Origin: Roseiarcus sp963765375
GTDB lineage: Bacteria; Pseudomonadota; Alphaproteobacteria; Rhizobiales; Beijerinckiaceae
DNA length: 64,000 nucleotides
Direction of reading: 5' to 3'
Assembly: GCA_963765375.1 (NCBI GenBank)
Contig: CAVXVZ010000011.1
Coordinates: forward strand, 248,001 to 312,000
Shown here in pieces: positions 41,458 to 48,943 of this stretch. The notes under the pieces were generated by a model, which was given only the letters and a program-made list of their open reading frames with translations, was not told the origin of the DNA and made no database searches. The number at the start of each line of letters is the position of its first letter. Position 1 is the stretch's first letter. The translations under genes were made by a program, and so were the position numbers.

Positions 41458-41747
41458 GCCGCTGGCCCCTTGCGCCGCACCGCCCGTCCGATGAGCTGGG
41501 CGGCGGTCGCGCCGGCCAATTGAACGAGCGCCCAGATGGCGACGAGCATCAGCGCGGCGAGCAGGCTTTCCGCGCGGGGCAAGAGACCGAGAACGACAAG
41601 GCCAAGACCGAGATTGTCGGCCTTGGTAAGCGCATGCAGGCGGCTCAATGCGTCGGGGAAACGCAACAATCCCACCGTGCCGGCAAGAAAGAAAAACACG
41701 CCGGCGCTAATCGCGGCGATGCTGAAGAGCTCGAGAACCAAAGTCAT
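41454..41747 (-). CDS. mrpG: Mrp antiporter subunit G
   Basis: 97 residues with three TM helices: FFFLAGTVGLLRFPDALSRL, HALTKADNLGLGLVVLGLLP and a third segment. The GLLRFPD-(x)3-RLHALTKADNLG motif is the MrpG signature. It overlaps mrpF and the A/B fusion by ATGA. Confidence 0.9.
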   Translation of the reverse strand: MTLVLELFSIAAISAGVFFFLAGTVGLLRFPDALSRLHALTKADNLGLGLVVLGLLPRAESLLAALMLVAIWALVQLAGATAAQLIGRAVRRKGPAA

Positions 41748-42031
41748 CGGTAGTCCGGGGGATTCGGATCCGGCTCCTCGGCGGGGGCGCCGCTGTTGAC
41801 GAAGGCGGCGGAGGCGAAGGCCGCTAGGATCGCAAGTCCGAGCGCGACGTCATCGACCCCGCGTACGCCCGTCGCCGCCGCGATCAGGAGGAGCGAGGCG
41901 ATTCCCCCGGTCCCTATCAGCTGCGCCGCCATCATGCGGTCGGCGTCGCCGGGGCCGCCCAAGATGCGCACGAGACCGACCGCGACGGTGAACAGGATCG
42001 CGCCCGCCGTCGCGAGGAGAAAATCACTCAC
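41744..42031 (-). CDS. mrpF: Mrp antiporter subunit F
   Basis: 95 residues, three TM helices, with GLVRILGGPGDADRMMAAQL, which matches the R-x-x-x-GP-x-x-x-DR-x-x-A motif of MrpF. The start is GTG at 42031, 8 bases inside the end of mrpE; a longer upstream start was not needed. It is followed by mrpG with an ATGA overlap. Confidence 0.88.
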   Translation of the reverse strand: MSDFLLATAGAILFTVAVGLVRILGGPGDADRMMAAQLIGTGGIASLLLIAAATGVRGVDDVALGLAILAAFASAAFVNSGAPAEEPDPNPPDYR

Positions 42032-42527
42032 CGACGACCGCCCGGATGAACAGACGCTCTTCCGCCGCCAGATTGGCGGCGACCGGCTGCCCGATATCGA
42101 GGCAATGAACGAGCAGCGCCCCGTTTTCGTCAGTTCCGGTCGGGAGCGTCCCCGGCATCAGGCTGGAGAGCGCACAGAATGCGCTTCGCGCGCCGCCTGC
42201 GGGCAAGCGCAACGGGCAAGCCACGAATGCTGGCCGCAGTTGCAACTTCGGATTGAGCGCCCGCCATGCGACGTCCGTACCGGAAACAATAGATTGGCGA
42301 AAAAAGCTCGCCGCAAGAGACGCCAACGCTGCAATTCTCAGCCGCGATCCTCCGGGCGGCGAGAAGCGCAGGCTGGTCCAGGTCGCGCCCGCCACCGCGG
42401 CGAGGCCAACGGGAAGGTCGGCCGGCGCCCAGCCCGAAACCATGAGCCAGAAGGCGAGGAAAAGCGCCGCCCGGAAGGCGGCGGCCCGGTTGAGGCCGAC
42501 CGTGGAATCGCCCGTGGCGGCGCTCAA
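42024..42527 (-). CDS. mrpE: Mrp antiporter subunit E
   Basis: A 167-residue protein with N-terminal TM helices (AALFLAFWLMVSGWAPADLP) and the MrpE region FFRQSIVSGTDVAWRALNPK, followed by a soluble domain with MPGTLP and HCLDIGQP. First gene of the operon. The start is TTG at 42527 with a weak ribosome site, so it is uncertain. Confidence 0.82.
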   Translation of the reverse strand: MSAATGDSTVGLNRAAAFRAALFLAFWLMVSGWAPADLPVGLAAVAGATWTSLRFSPPGGSRLRIAALASLAASFFRQSIVSGTDVAWRALNPKLQLRPAFVACPLRLPAGGARSAFCALSSLMPGTLPTGTDENGALLVHCLDIGQPVAANLAAEERLFIRAVVGE

Positions 42528-42872
42528 CGGTCAAATCCAGCGCGTGCTCGCAACTCGATTCGCGATTGCGGCCCGGGAAGGAGCCGCAGGCCGGAAATCC
42601 GCCCAGGGCGGTCGTTTGCGTGGGTCGGCATCCGAGACTGCAATCCGCCTGCTGCGACGCAGCGCAGACCTATCATGTTCCCCGAAACAGGGGAAGCATC
42701 GGGGCGAGCGCGCCGAGATGCGCCGGCTCAGGAAGGCGCCCCCGGACGAAGCGAAGAAAAAGACTTGGAAAAGCTACGCTCAGAATAGGTCGGCCGTCAT
42801 CGCGCCAATGGCCGGGAGCCGCAAGTCGAAGGCAAGATTCGAGCGGCAGACCTCGAGCCGCGAGCCATGGAC
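42528..42872. other. Gap upstream of the Mrp operon
   Basis: About 345 bp of GC-rich sequence before the terminator at 42873. It must hold the Mrp promoter. I see no clear -35/-10 pair, no riboswitch and no coding sequence; plus-strand frames here are basic and motif-free. Confidence 0.3.
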
Positions 42873-42906
42873 AAAAAACGAGGGGGGCCGCATCGATCGG
42901 CCCCCC
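42873..42906 (-). terminator. Rho-independent terminator of the small secreted protein gene
   Basis: On the minus strand GGGGGGCC pairs with GGCCCCCC (42906-42899 with 42889-42882), with a 9-base loop, followed by TCGTTTTTTG. A strong GC stem and T-run 50 bases after the stop at 42954. Confidence 0.85.
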
Positions 42907-42953
42907 AACAACCCCTTTTGATTCGCGCCGAGCCCGTGGCGCGTGCTGATTGA

Positions 42954-43217
42954 TCAGCTCTTCGGAGCCTCCGCCGGCGCCGCCGGCTTCGTGCGCATGT
43001 GGTGCATGTGGTGGGCCGAAGCTCTGGCGCGGTGCCCGGCTGTGTTGCCCTTGCGCCGGATGTGGCCACGATGCGAGCCGGTGTGCTTAGCCGCCGGGGA
43101 GGCCATGCTCGTATCCGGAGTGGCGGCGGCCTGAGCCAGCTGCTCGGTCTGGGCCACGGCGGCCAGGGGCGCCAAAGCGATGACGGCGCCGAGGCCGATC
43201 GCGACAAGTTTGTTCAT
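42954..43217 (-). CDS. Small secreted His/Arg/Lys-rich protein
   Basis: 87 residues with a classic signal peptide (MNKLVAIGLGAVIALAPLAA, cleavage after VAQ). The mature part is short and basic with many histidines (SHRGHIRRK, HHMHHMR) and an alanine/proline tail. It has GAGGA before the start and a strong terminator after the stop, so it is a single-gene transcript. His-rich small periplasmic proteins may bind metals, but the family is unknown to me. Confidence 0.65.
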   Translation of the reverse strand: MNKLVAIGLGAVIALAPLAAVAQTEQLAQAAATPDTSMASPAAKHTGSHRGHIRRKGNTAGHRARASAHHMHHMRTKPAAPAEAPKS

Positions 43218-43929
43218 AATTGCAGTTCCTCTTGAAGCGAGTCTTCCGACTCTTGTTTCTCGAACATTCTCAATCTGCGCTTGCCATGATGAATTGGAGA
43301 TGAATGTCGAGTTATCGCGGCCCGGCGACAGTCAGGACCCAATATTGTCGCGGTGGACCGAGAGCCCGCCAGCGGCAGGCGATGGCGCCGACCAAAGGCC
43401 GATTTGCTGCACAAGCCGCGTATCAAAGCCCTCGGTTCGGCCGTCCCGAAGAGCGGCGACATCGGTGATGATTGGACATGAGCGAATGCGAAGCGCGCAC
43501 TGAAGAGACGGTCGAGTATTTCATAGGGCCTGACGCCAAGCCTTGGTTGCGGGAAACTTAGCTTTGAATAAAGTGCTCCGCTGTCCATGAAGCAATCAAA
43601 GCCGTCTTAATGGAGCCAGCAGCCGGCGGAGACCCAAACAAGCGTTTTGCTCCGAGAAACCGCAGCCGCTTCATGACGAATTGTGAACAGTGTTAGCAAT
43701 ATGCCTCCACATTTGTGTTAGTTGGCGCCGCTGCGCCGCGGAGGCTACGTCACCGCCGGGCATGTCTTTTCAGTCTTCGGCATGTCAGGGCCAACGCCCA
43801 AACCAGAAATAGTGGTCGCGTGTCGCTGGGCCAGCGCGTGGCGTCTCGGCGTTGACGGAGCGGACGCTGGCTTGCGGGGGAATAGTCCGGGAGCGATACG
43901 ATCACGATTGTCGCCGGAGGCGGCCTCTG
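43218..43929. other. 712-bp gap between the small secreted gene and the response regulator
   Basis: Less GC-rich than neighbouring genes. I see no tRNA, no riboswitch and no convincing protein. The minus frame 43214-43588 and plus frame 43722-43997 have no motif. It must contain both divergent promoters. Confidence 0.35.
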
Positions 43930-44670
43930 ATGAACCGGACGAGCAAGGACATCGCCGATCTCGCCGGCGCCTCCGCGCCGCGCGTTCTCATCGTTGAGGA
44001 GGAGGCCGATCTGGCGTTGCTCATCGGCTATAACCTCGAGGCGGAAGGCTACATCGTCGAAAGCGTGGGGCGCGGCGATGAAGCCGAATTGCGGCTGGCC
44101 GAAAACGCGCCCGACCTCGTCATCCTCGACTGGATGCTGCCCGGCGTATCGGGGATTGAAATTTGCCGGCGATTGCGGACCCGGGAGGCCACACGCACCT
44201 TGCCGGTCATCATGGTGACCGCCCGCCGCGAGGAGGCGGAGCGGGTGCGGGGACTAGCAATCGGCGCCGACGACTATGTCGTCAAGCCATTCTCGGTGCC
44301 TGAGCTGATGGCGCGGGTACGGGCGCTGCTGCGGCGCAGCCGACCGGAGCGCATCGCCGAGCGCCTCTATGCCGGCGACCTCGATCTGGATCGGGTCACC
44401 AGGCTCGTTCGGCGCAGCGATCGCGTCATTCACCTTGGACCGACCGACTTCCGGCTGTTGGAATATTTGCTCGAACGGCCAGGCCGGGTGTTCTCGCGCG
44501 CCCAACTGCTCGATTTGGTTTGGGGGCGGTCGGCGGAAATCGACGAACGCACGGTCGACGTGCACATCGGGCGCCTGCGCAAAAGGCTGTCGAAGGGCCG
44601 CGAGCGCGACCCGATCCGCACCGTGCGCGGCGCGGGCTACGCCTTCGACGAAGGCTTCCGCAGGAGCTGA
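43930..44670 (+). CDS. PhoB-like OmpR-family response regulator
   Basis: After CGGAGG the start at 43930 gives 246 residues. The receiver has the phospho-acceptor Asp67 (LVILDWMLPG), the acidic pocket VEEEAD, Thr in VIMVTARR and Lys in DDYVVKPFSVPEL. A winged-helix effector follows: LGPTDFRLLEYLLERPGRVF, RAQLLDLVWG and RTVDVHIGRLRKRL. It is close to PhoB. No histidine kinase lies next to it, so it is an orphan regulator here. Confidence 0.9.
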   Translation: MNRTSKDIADLAGASAPRVLIVEEEADLALLIGYNLEAEGYIVESVGRGDEAELRLAENAPDLVILDWMLPGVSGIEICRRLRTREATRTLPVIMVTARREEAERVRGLAIGADDYVVKPFSVPELMARVRALLRRSRPERIAERLYAGDLDLDRVTRLVRRSDRVIHLGPTDFRLLEYLLERPGRVFSRAQLLDLVWGRSAEIDERTVDVHIGRLRKRLSKGRERDPIRTVRGAGYAFDEGFRRS

Positions 44671-44767
44671 AGGCGCCACGGTCGGACTTGCGCCGGACGG
44701 CCGGCGGGTCGGTCTGGACTCGAAGTTCGCGCGTTGCGGCTGCCGTCGATGCGACGTAGAACGGCGC

Positions 44768-46066
44768 ATGGCCCACAGAGCAGGAAGCGCCGATCTGCCG
44801 CTCCATGGCGGACGGGTGCCGCCGTGGCTGGCGGATCGCATGACCCGCCTTGGCGCGGTCATCGCCGAGGCGATCGTGCATCACTACGGCCGCGACGAGT
44901 TCCTTCGCCGCCTTGCTCATCCGTTTTGGTTTCAATCTTTCGGCTCGGTCATGGGCATGGACTGGCACTCGTCCGGGATCACGACAAGTGTCATCGGAGC
45001 CCTGAAACGCGGTCTTCAGCCGCTGGCGGCCGAACTCGGCGTCCATGTCTGCGGCGGCCGCGGCAAGCATTCGCGCAAAACGCCCGACGAACTGGCTGCG
45101 ATCGGCGAGCGAGCGGGGTTCGACGGATTGGCGCTCGCCAGTCTCAGCCGATTGGTCGCGAAGGTCGATAGCGCCGCCGTGCAGGATGGCTTCGACCTCT
45201 ATCTGCACGGCTTCATCGTAACCGATGATGCCCGCTGGGCGGTGGTCCAGCAGGGCAAGAACGACGCGAGCCGGACCGCTCGCCGCTATCATTGGCTGAG
45301 CGAAGGATTGAAGAGTTTCGTCGATGAGCCGCACGCGGCGATTGACGGAATCCATCAAGGCGAAATCGTCAACTTGACGGATCGCCGGGCGGACATGTCC
45401 CGCCGAGGCCAGCTCGAACTGTTGCAGTCCTTGGGTCCGGACGGCCTGGCGCATGAACTCGCCCTAATCGAGGCAAAACCTCGGAAGCCCACGCCGAACT
45501 CCGATCCCCGCCAGCTTTCTCTGCCGCATCTCGTCATGCCCGCTCATCATGACGTCCGCGCGACCGATGTGCTGCCGCCACGCCTTCACGCGAGCCTCAC
45601 TGCCGCCGCGAATCTTGGACCGGCGGACTTCAGTGAATTGCTTCTCGTGCCGGGCGTCGGCGCGCGGACGGTGCGCGCGCTGGCGATGGTGGCTGAGGTG
45701 GTTCACGGCGCGCCTTATCGTTTCACCGATCCTGCCCGCTTCTCGTTCGCGCATGGCGGGAAGGACCGGCATCCCTTCCCAGTGCCGCTCAGGGTTTATG
45801 ACGAGACGATCGAGGTCATGAAGGCTGCGGTGCAAAACGCCAAGCTCGGGCGAGACGACATGCTCGCCGCGGTCAAGCGGCTCGACGACGAGGCCCGGCG
45901 GGTCGAGAGAAGCGCGGTCGGACCGCCGCTCACGGATCTGATCGCCGAAGAGCGGCGGCTCTCGCATTCGCTCGCTGGCCGCAGCGTCTTTGGATGGGAG
46001 GGGCCGCCGGAAGCGGTCCTGACGCCGCCCGAGCCCCTTGCGCGTCGGCAAAGCAGCCGACCCTAG
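44768..46066 (+). CDS. DUF763 protein with helix-hairpin-helix
   Basis: From MAHRAGSADLPLHGGRVPPW, the 432-residue protein shows the DUF763 pattern: GRDEFLRRLAHPFWFQSFG, VMGMDWHSSGITTSVIGALK, CGGRGKHSRKTP and QQGKNDASRTARRYHWLSE. A helix-hairpin-helix (LLLVPGVGARTVRALAMVAE, residues about 295-315) suggests DNA binding. DUF763 is known mainly from archaea and scattered bacteria, with unknown function; a DNA-repair role is often guessed. The start is 97 bases after the regulator gene; the upstream part of the frame is not homologous. Confidence 0.85.
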   Translation: MAHRAGSADLPLHGGRVPPWLADRMTRLGAVIAEAIVHHYGRDEFLRRLAHPFWFQSFGSVMGMDWHSSGITTSVIGALKRGLQPLAAELGVHVCGGRGKHSRKTPDELAAIGERAGFDGLALASLSRLVAKVDSAAVQDGFDLYLHGFIVTDDARWAVVQQGKNDASRTARRYHWLSEGLKSFVDEPHAAIDGIHQGEIVNLTDRRADMSRRGQLELLQSLGPDGLAHELALIEAKPRKPTPNSDPRQLSLPHLVMPAHHDVRATDVLPPRLHASLTAAANLGPADFSELLLVPGVGARTVRALAMVAEVVHGAPYRFTDPARFSFAHGGKDRHPFPVPLRVYDETIEVMKAAVQNAKLGRDDMLAAVKRLDDEARRVERSAVGPPLTDLIAEERRLSHSLAGRSVFGWEGPPEAVLTPPEPLARRQSSRP

Positions 46067-46230
46067 GTTGATTGCGTCGCCGCTTTGGTCTCGGGAGCGA
46101 CGTCGGTTCCGTCAAAAGGGGTTTCGTTCTAACAACATATCTCTCTCCAGCTGGCGAACGGCTCCGTCATCCGGGACCGGCCAATCGCCGCACGGACGAC
46201 CATAGCTCAAGACCTGCACTCAATCCGCCA

Positions 46231-47751
46231 ATGACATCCGACTTGACCGCCAACGCTAGCATGCTTGCGCGCGATCCGCTCATCAGCGGTTTCGCGCTGA
46301 TCATGGCCGGCGTCATCATTGGTCGAATGCTGTTCAAGCAACAGCCGATGTGGCGCGTCGTCGCGCGGATCATATTCCTGGGCTTGCTGACCCTGCTGCT
46401 GCTCCATGACGGGATCGTCCCTTATCAGCCCCTGCAGATCACTGGCACTCCCTATCGCGACCTGATTGCGGGTACGCTGAAGATCGCCTGGTGGCTATGG
46501 GCGGCTTGGTTCTTCGTCGCTTTGGTTCGGGCGGTCGTCATCCTCGAAGGGCGGCCACGCGAAGGCCGGCTGATTCAAGACATCCTTTCCGCCCTCATCT
46601 ATCTGGCGGCGGCCTTCGCCATTGTCGCTTACGTGTTCGATCTTCCTGTCCAAGGCCTGCTCGCCACCTCAGGCGCAATCGCCATCGTCCTCGGTCTGGC
46701 GCTGCAGAGCAGCCTCAATGATGTCTTTTCCGGCCTCGTGCTCAGTCTCAGCCGCCCCTACCGGCCGGGGGACTGGATCAAATTCGAGGGCGGAACGGAG
46801 GGCCGGATCGTCGAATTGAACTGGCGAGCGACGCATGTCCTGACGGCGCGACAGGATCTGGCGATCGTGCCCAACAGCACCATCGCAAAATCCAAGATCG
46901 TGAATTTGAACTACCCTTCCGCGCTCCACGGAATCACGATCGAGGTTCGGCTGAGCGCCCCGCCGGCGAGCGGCAAAGCGATTCTGGAGCTCGCCCTGCT
47001 CAACTCGCAACTGATCATGACCTACCCCGCGCCCAGTGTTCTCGTCTCGTCCATCGACGCGAGGCAAACACAATTTGAAGTCACATTCTTCCTGGCGCAG
47101 CAGGATTCCGACGTGGCGGCGCAGAACGAGCTTTTCGATCTCATCTTTCGCCACACGGTCGCAGCGGGCGCCCGTCTTGCGCCGCCGAAGGAGGCCCCCT
47201 ATCAACCTCGCGACGATGAACCGCTCCGCGTAGAACACCTGAATCCCGCCGCTATCCTCGATCTGGCGGAAATATTCGTCAGCCTGACGTCAAACGAGCG
47301 GGCGGCAATCGCGGCAAAGCTGAAAGCGGCTTCGTACGAGAAGGGAGAGGTCTTGGTGAAGCCTGACGATGTGCTGCAGTCGCTTTTCGTCGTCGGCAGC
47401 GGCGTTCTGGAGGCGACCCGGCGCAACAGCGACAGCGAGAACGACCAGTTGCGATTTGGACCGGGAGAATATTTTGGCGAGATGGGGCTGCTCGCGGGAA
47501 CCCCAGCCGGCGCGACGATCGCCGCGCTCGCTCCCTCGATCGTCTACGAGCTCACGAAAGCCGACCTTCGCCCGACTCTCGAGGCGAGGCCCGAGATCGC
47601 CCAGGAACTTTGTCGCGCGTTGGCTCGGCGGCTCGCGGCGGGCCACGGGCTGTCCAAAAGCGCTGTCGAAGCGGCGGTCCCCGCGAAGGGATTGAGCGCT
47701 TGGCTGTCCGTCCAAATACACCGGCTCTACGAGCTCAACAGCGCGAAGTGA
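46231..47751 (+). CDS. MscS-type channel with a C-terminal cyclic-nucleotide-binding-like domain
   Basis: The 506-residue protein has about four N-terminal TM segments, then the MscS core (LLATSGAIAIVLGLALQSSL, NDVFSGLVLSLSRPYRPGDW, VPNSTIAKSKIVNLNYPS). A cNMP-binding-like domain follows (about residues 355-490) with FGPGEYFGEMGLLAGTP. This is the bCNG architecture. In PKA and CAP a conserved Arg contacts the cNMP phosphate (GTPRAAT); here the segment is GTPAGAT with Ala426, so cNMP binding is doubtful. The start at 46231 is chosen over upstream basic sequence. Confidence 0.88.
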   Translation: MTSDLTANASMLARDPLISGFALIMAGVIIGRMLFKQQPMWRVVARIIFLGLLTLLLLHDGIVPYQPLQITGTPYRDLIAGTLKIAWWLWAAWFFVALVRAVVILEGRPREGRLIQDILSALIYLAAAFAIVAYVFDLPVQGLLATSGAIAIVLGLALQSSLNDVFSGLVLSLSRPYRPGDWIKFEGGTEGRIVELNWRATHVLTARQDLAIVPNSTIAKSKIVNLNYPSALHGITIEVRLSAPPASGKAILELALLNSQLIMTYPAPSVLVSSIDARQTQFEVTFFLAQQDSDVAAQNELFDLIFRHTVAAGARLAPPKEAPYQPRDDEPLRVEHLNPAAILDLAEIFVSLTSNERAAIAAKLKAASYEKGEVLVKPDDVLQSLFVVGSGVLEATRRNSDSENDQLRFGPGEYFGEMGLLAGTPAGATIAALAPSIVYELTKADLRPTLEARPEIAQELCRALARRLAAGHGLSKSAVEAAVPAKGLSAWLSVQIHRLYELNSAK

Positions 47752-47818
47752 CCCATGGTCCCTTGGCTCAAGCTGGTCGAACGCGGTGAGAGGCCGCCTA
47801 GTATGAGCGGGGGACTTA

Positions 47819-48943
47819 ATGGACTCTGACGATCGAGAGACGGAGATGCCGAATCCTGCAGCCAATGGCGCGGTTGTCGGGCGAGAACAGCATGTGACCG
47901 CCGCGCCCTCCGATTCGGCCTCGCCCAAGCGCGAAACGAGCCTTCCGCCGGCGCCGCAGGTCGCGCGCGGGCCCGCCCTCGTCGTTGCACTCATAGTGGC
48001 GGCGACCGTTGGCCTATCGCTCTGGTATCTCGTTCAGCCACAACAATTGATCATCCAGGGCGAAGCGGACGCGACGCGCATCGACATCGCCGCGCGCGTC
48101 GACGGCAGGGTCGGCGAGCGTCCGGTCGAGCGCGGCGACAATGTCGCCGCCGGTCAATTGCTGTACAAAATCGACAATCCAGAACTTGTGACAAAGCTCA
48201 AGGAAGCGGAAGCCGGGCTGGCGGTCGCCTCGGCCCAGCTCGCCAACATCCTGGCCGGCACCCGCGCCGAAGTGATCGATGAGCGCAAGGCCGCGGTCGA
48301 GAACGCCTCCGCCAATCTGACGCTCGCTCAGCAGACCTACGATCGCCTTAAGGCCCTGACTGCGCCAGGATTCTCCCCGGTCCAGAAGCTCGACGAGGCG
48401 ACCGACCAGCTACGTGTCGCCGAGCACAGTCTCGATCAGGCCAAGCTCGCCGAACAGGAGGCCATCGCTGGCCCCACGAAGGAGGAGCGCGGCATCGCCC
48501 GCGCCAATGTGGTCCAGGCGCAAGCCACGATCGACACGACCAAGGCGCAGGTCGATGAGCTTACTGTCAAGGCGCCGATTGCCTCGCAGGTCTATCAGAT
48601 CGGCGCCGAGATCGGCGAATATGTCTCTCCGGGAGTGCCGCTTCTGTCGCTCGTTGATCTCAACGACGTGTGGCTGCGCTTCGACCTCCGCGAAGACCTC
48701 GTCAAAGGCCTGAAGGCAGGCGACCAATTCCAGATGCGCGTCCCCGCGCTCGGCGACAGGGTGATTACGGCGGCGGTCAAGGTCATCGCCGCCAAGGGCG
48801 AATATGCGGGCTGGCGCGCCACCCGAGCGACCGGCGACTTCGACCTGCGCACGTTCCAGGTTCGCGCTTATCCGGTCGAGCCAATTCCTGAACTCAGGCC
48901 CGGGATGAGCGTCTACGCCGTCTGGCCCGGCGGCGGGCGATGA
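47819..48943 (+). CDS. HlyD-family membrane fusion protein (first)
   Basis: The 374-residue protein has a cytoplasmic proline-rich N-terminus, one TM helix (ALVVALIVAATVGLSLWYLV, about 52-72), a lipoyl half-domain (DIAARVDGRVGERPVERGDN), a long alpha-hairpin (about 120-235) and a second half-domain (VKAPIASQVYQIGAEIGEYV). It bridges the inner-membrane permease to the envelope. The start ATG follows GCGGGGGA. Its stop overlaps the permease start by 4 bases (ATGA), giving tight coupling. Confidence 0.9.
   Translation: MDSDDRETEMPNPAANGAVVGREQHVTAAPSDSASPKRETSLPPAPQVARGPALVVALIVAATVGLSLWYLVQPQQLIIQGEADATRIDIAARVDGRVGERPVERGDNVAAGQLLYKIDNPELVTKLKEAEAGLAVASAQLANILAGTRAEVIDERKAAVENASANLTLAQQTYDRLKALTAPGFSPVQKLDEATDQLRVAEHSLDQAKLAEQEAIAGPTKEERGIARANVVQAQATIDTTKAQVDELTVKAPIASQVYQIGAEIGEYVSPGVPLLSLVDLNDVWLRFDLREDLVKGLKAGDQFQMRVPALGDRVITAAVKVIAAKGEYAGWRATRATGDFDLRTFQVRAYPVEPIPELRPGMSVYAVWPGGGR

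Noticed and set aside
43214..43588. A 124-residue minus-strand ORF in the 712-bp gap
   Set aside because: No motif or ribosome site, and it extends over the start of the small secreted gene in another frame.
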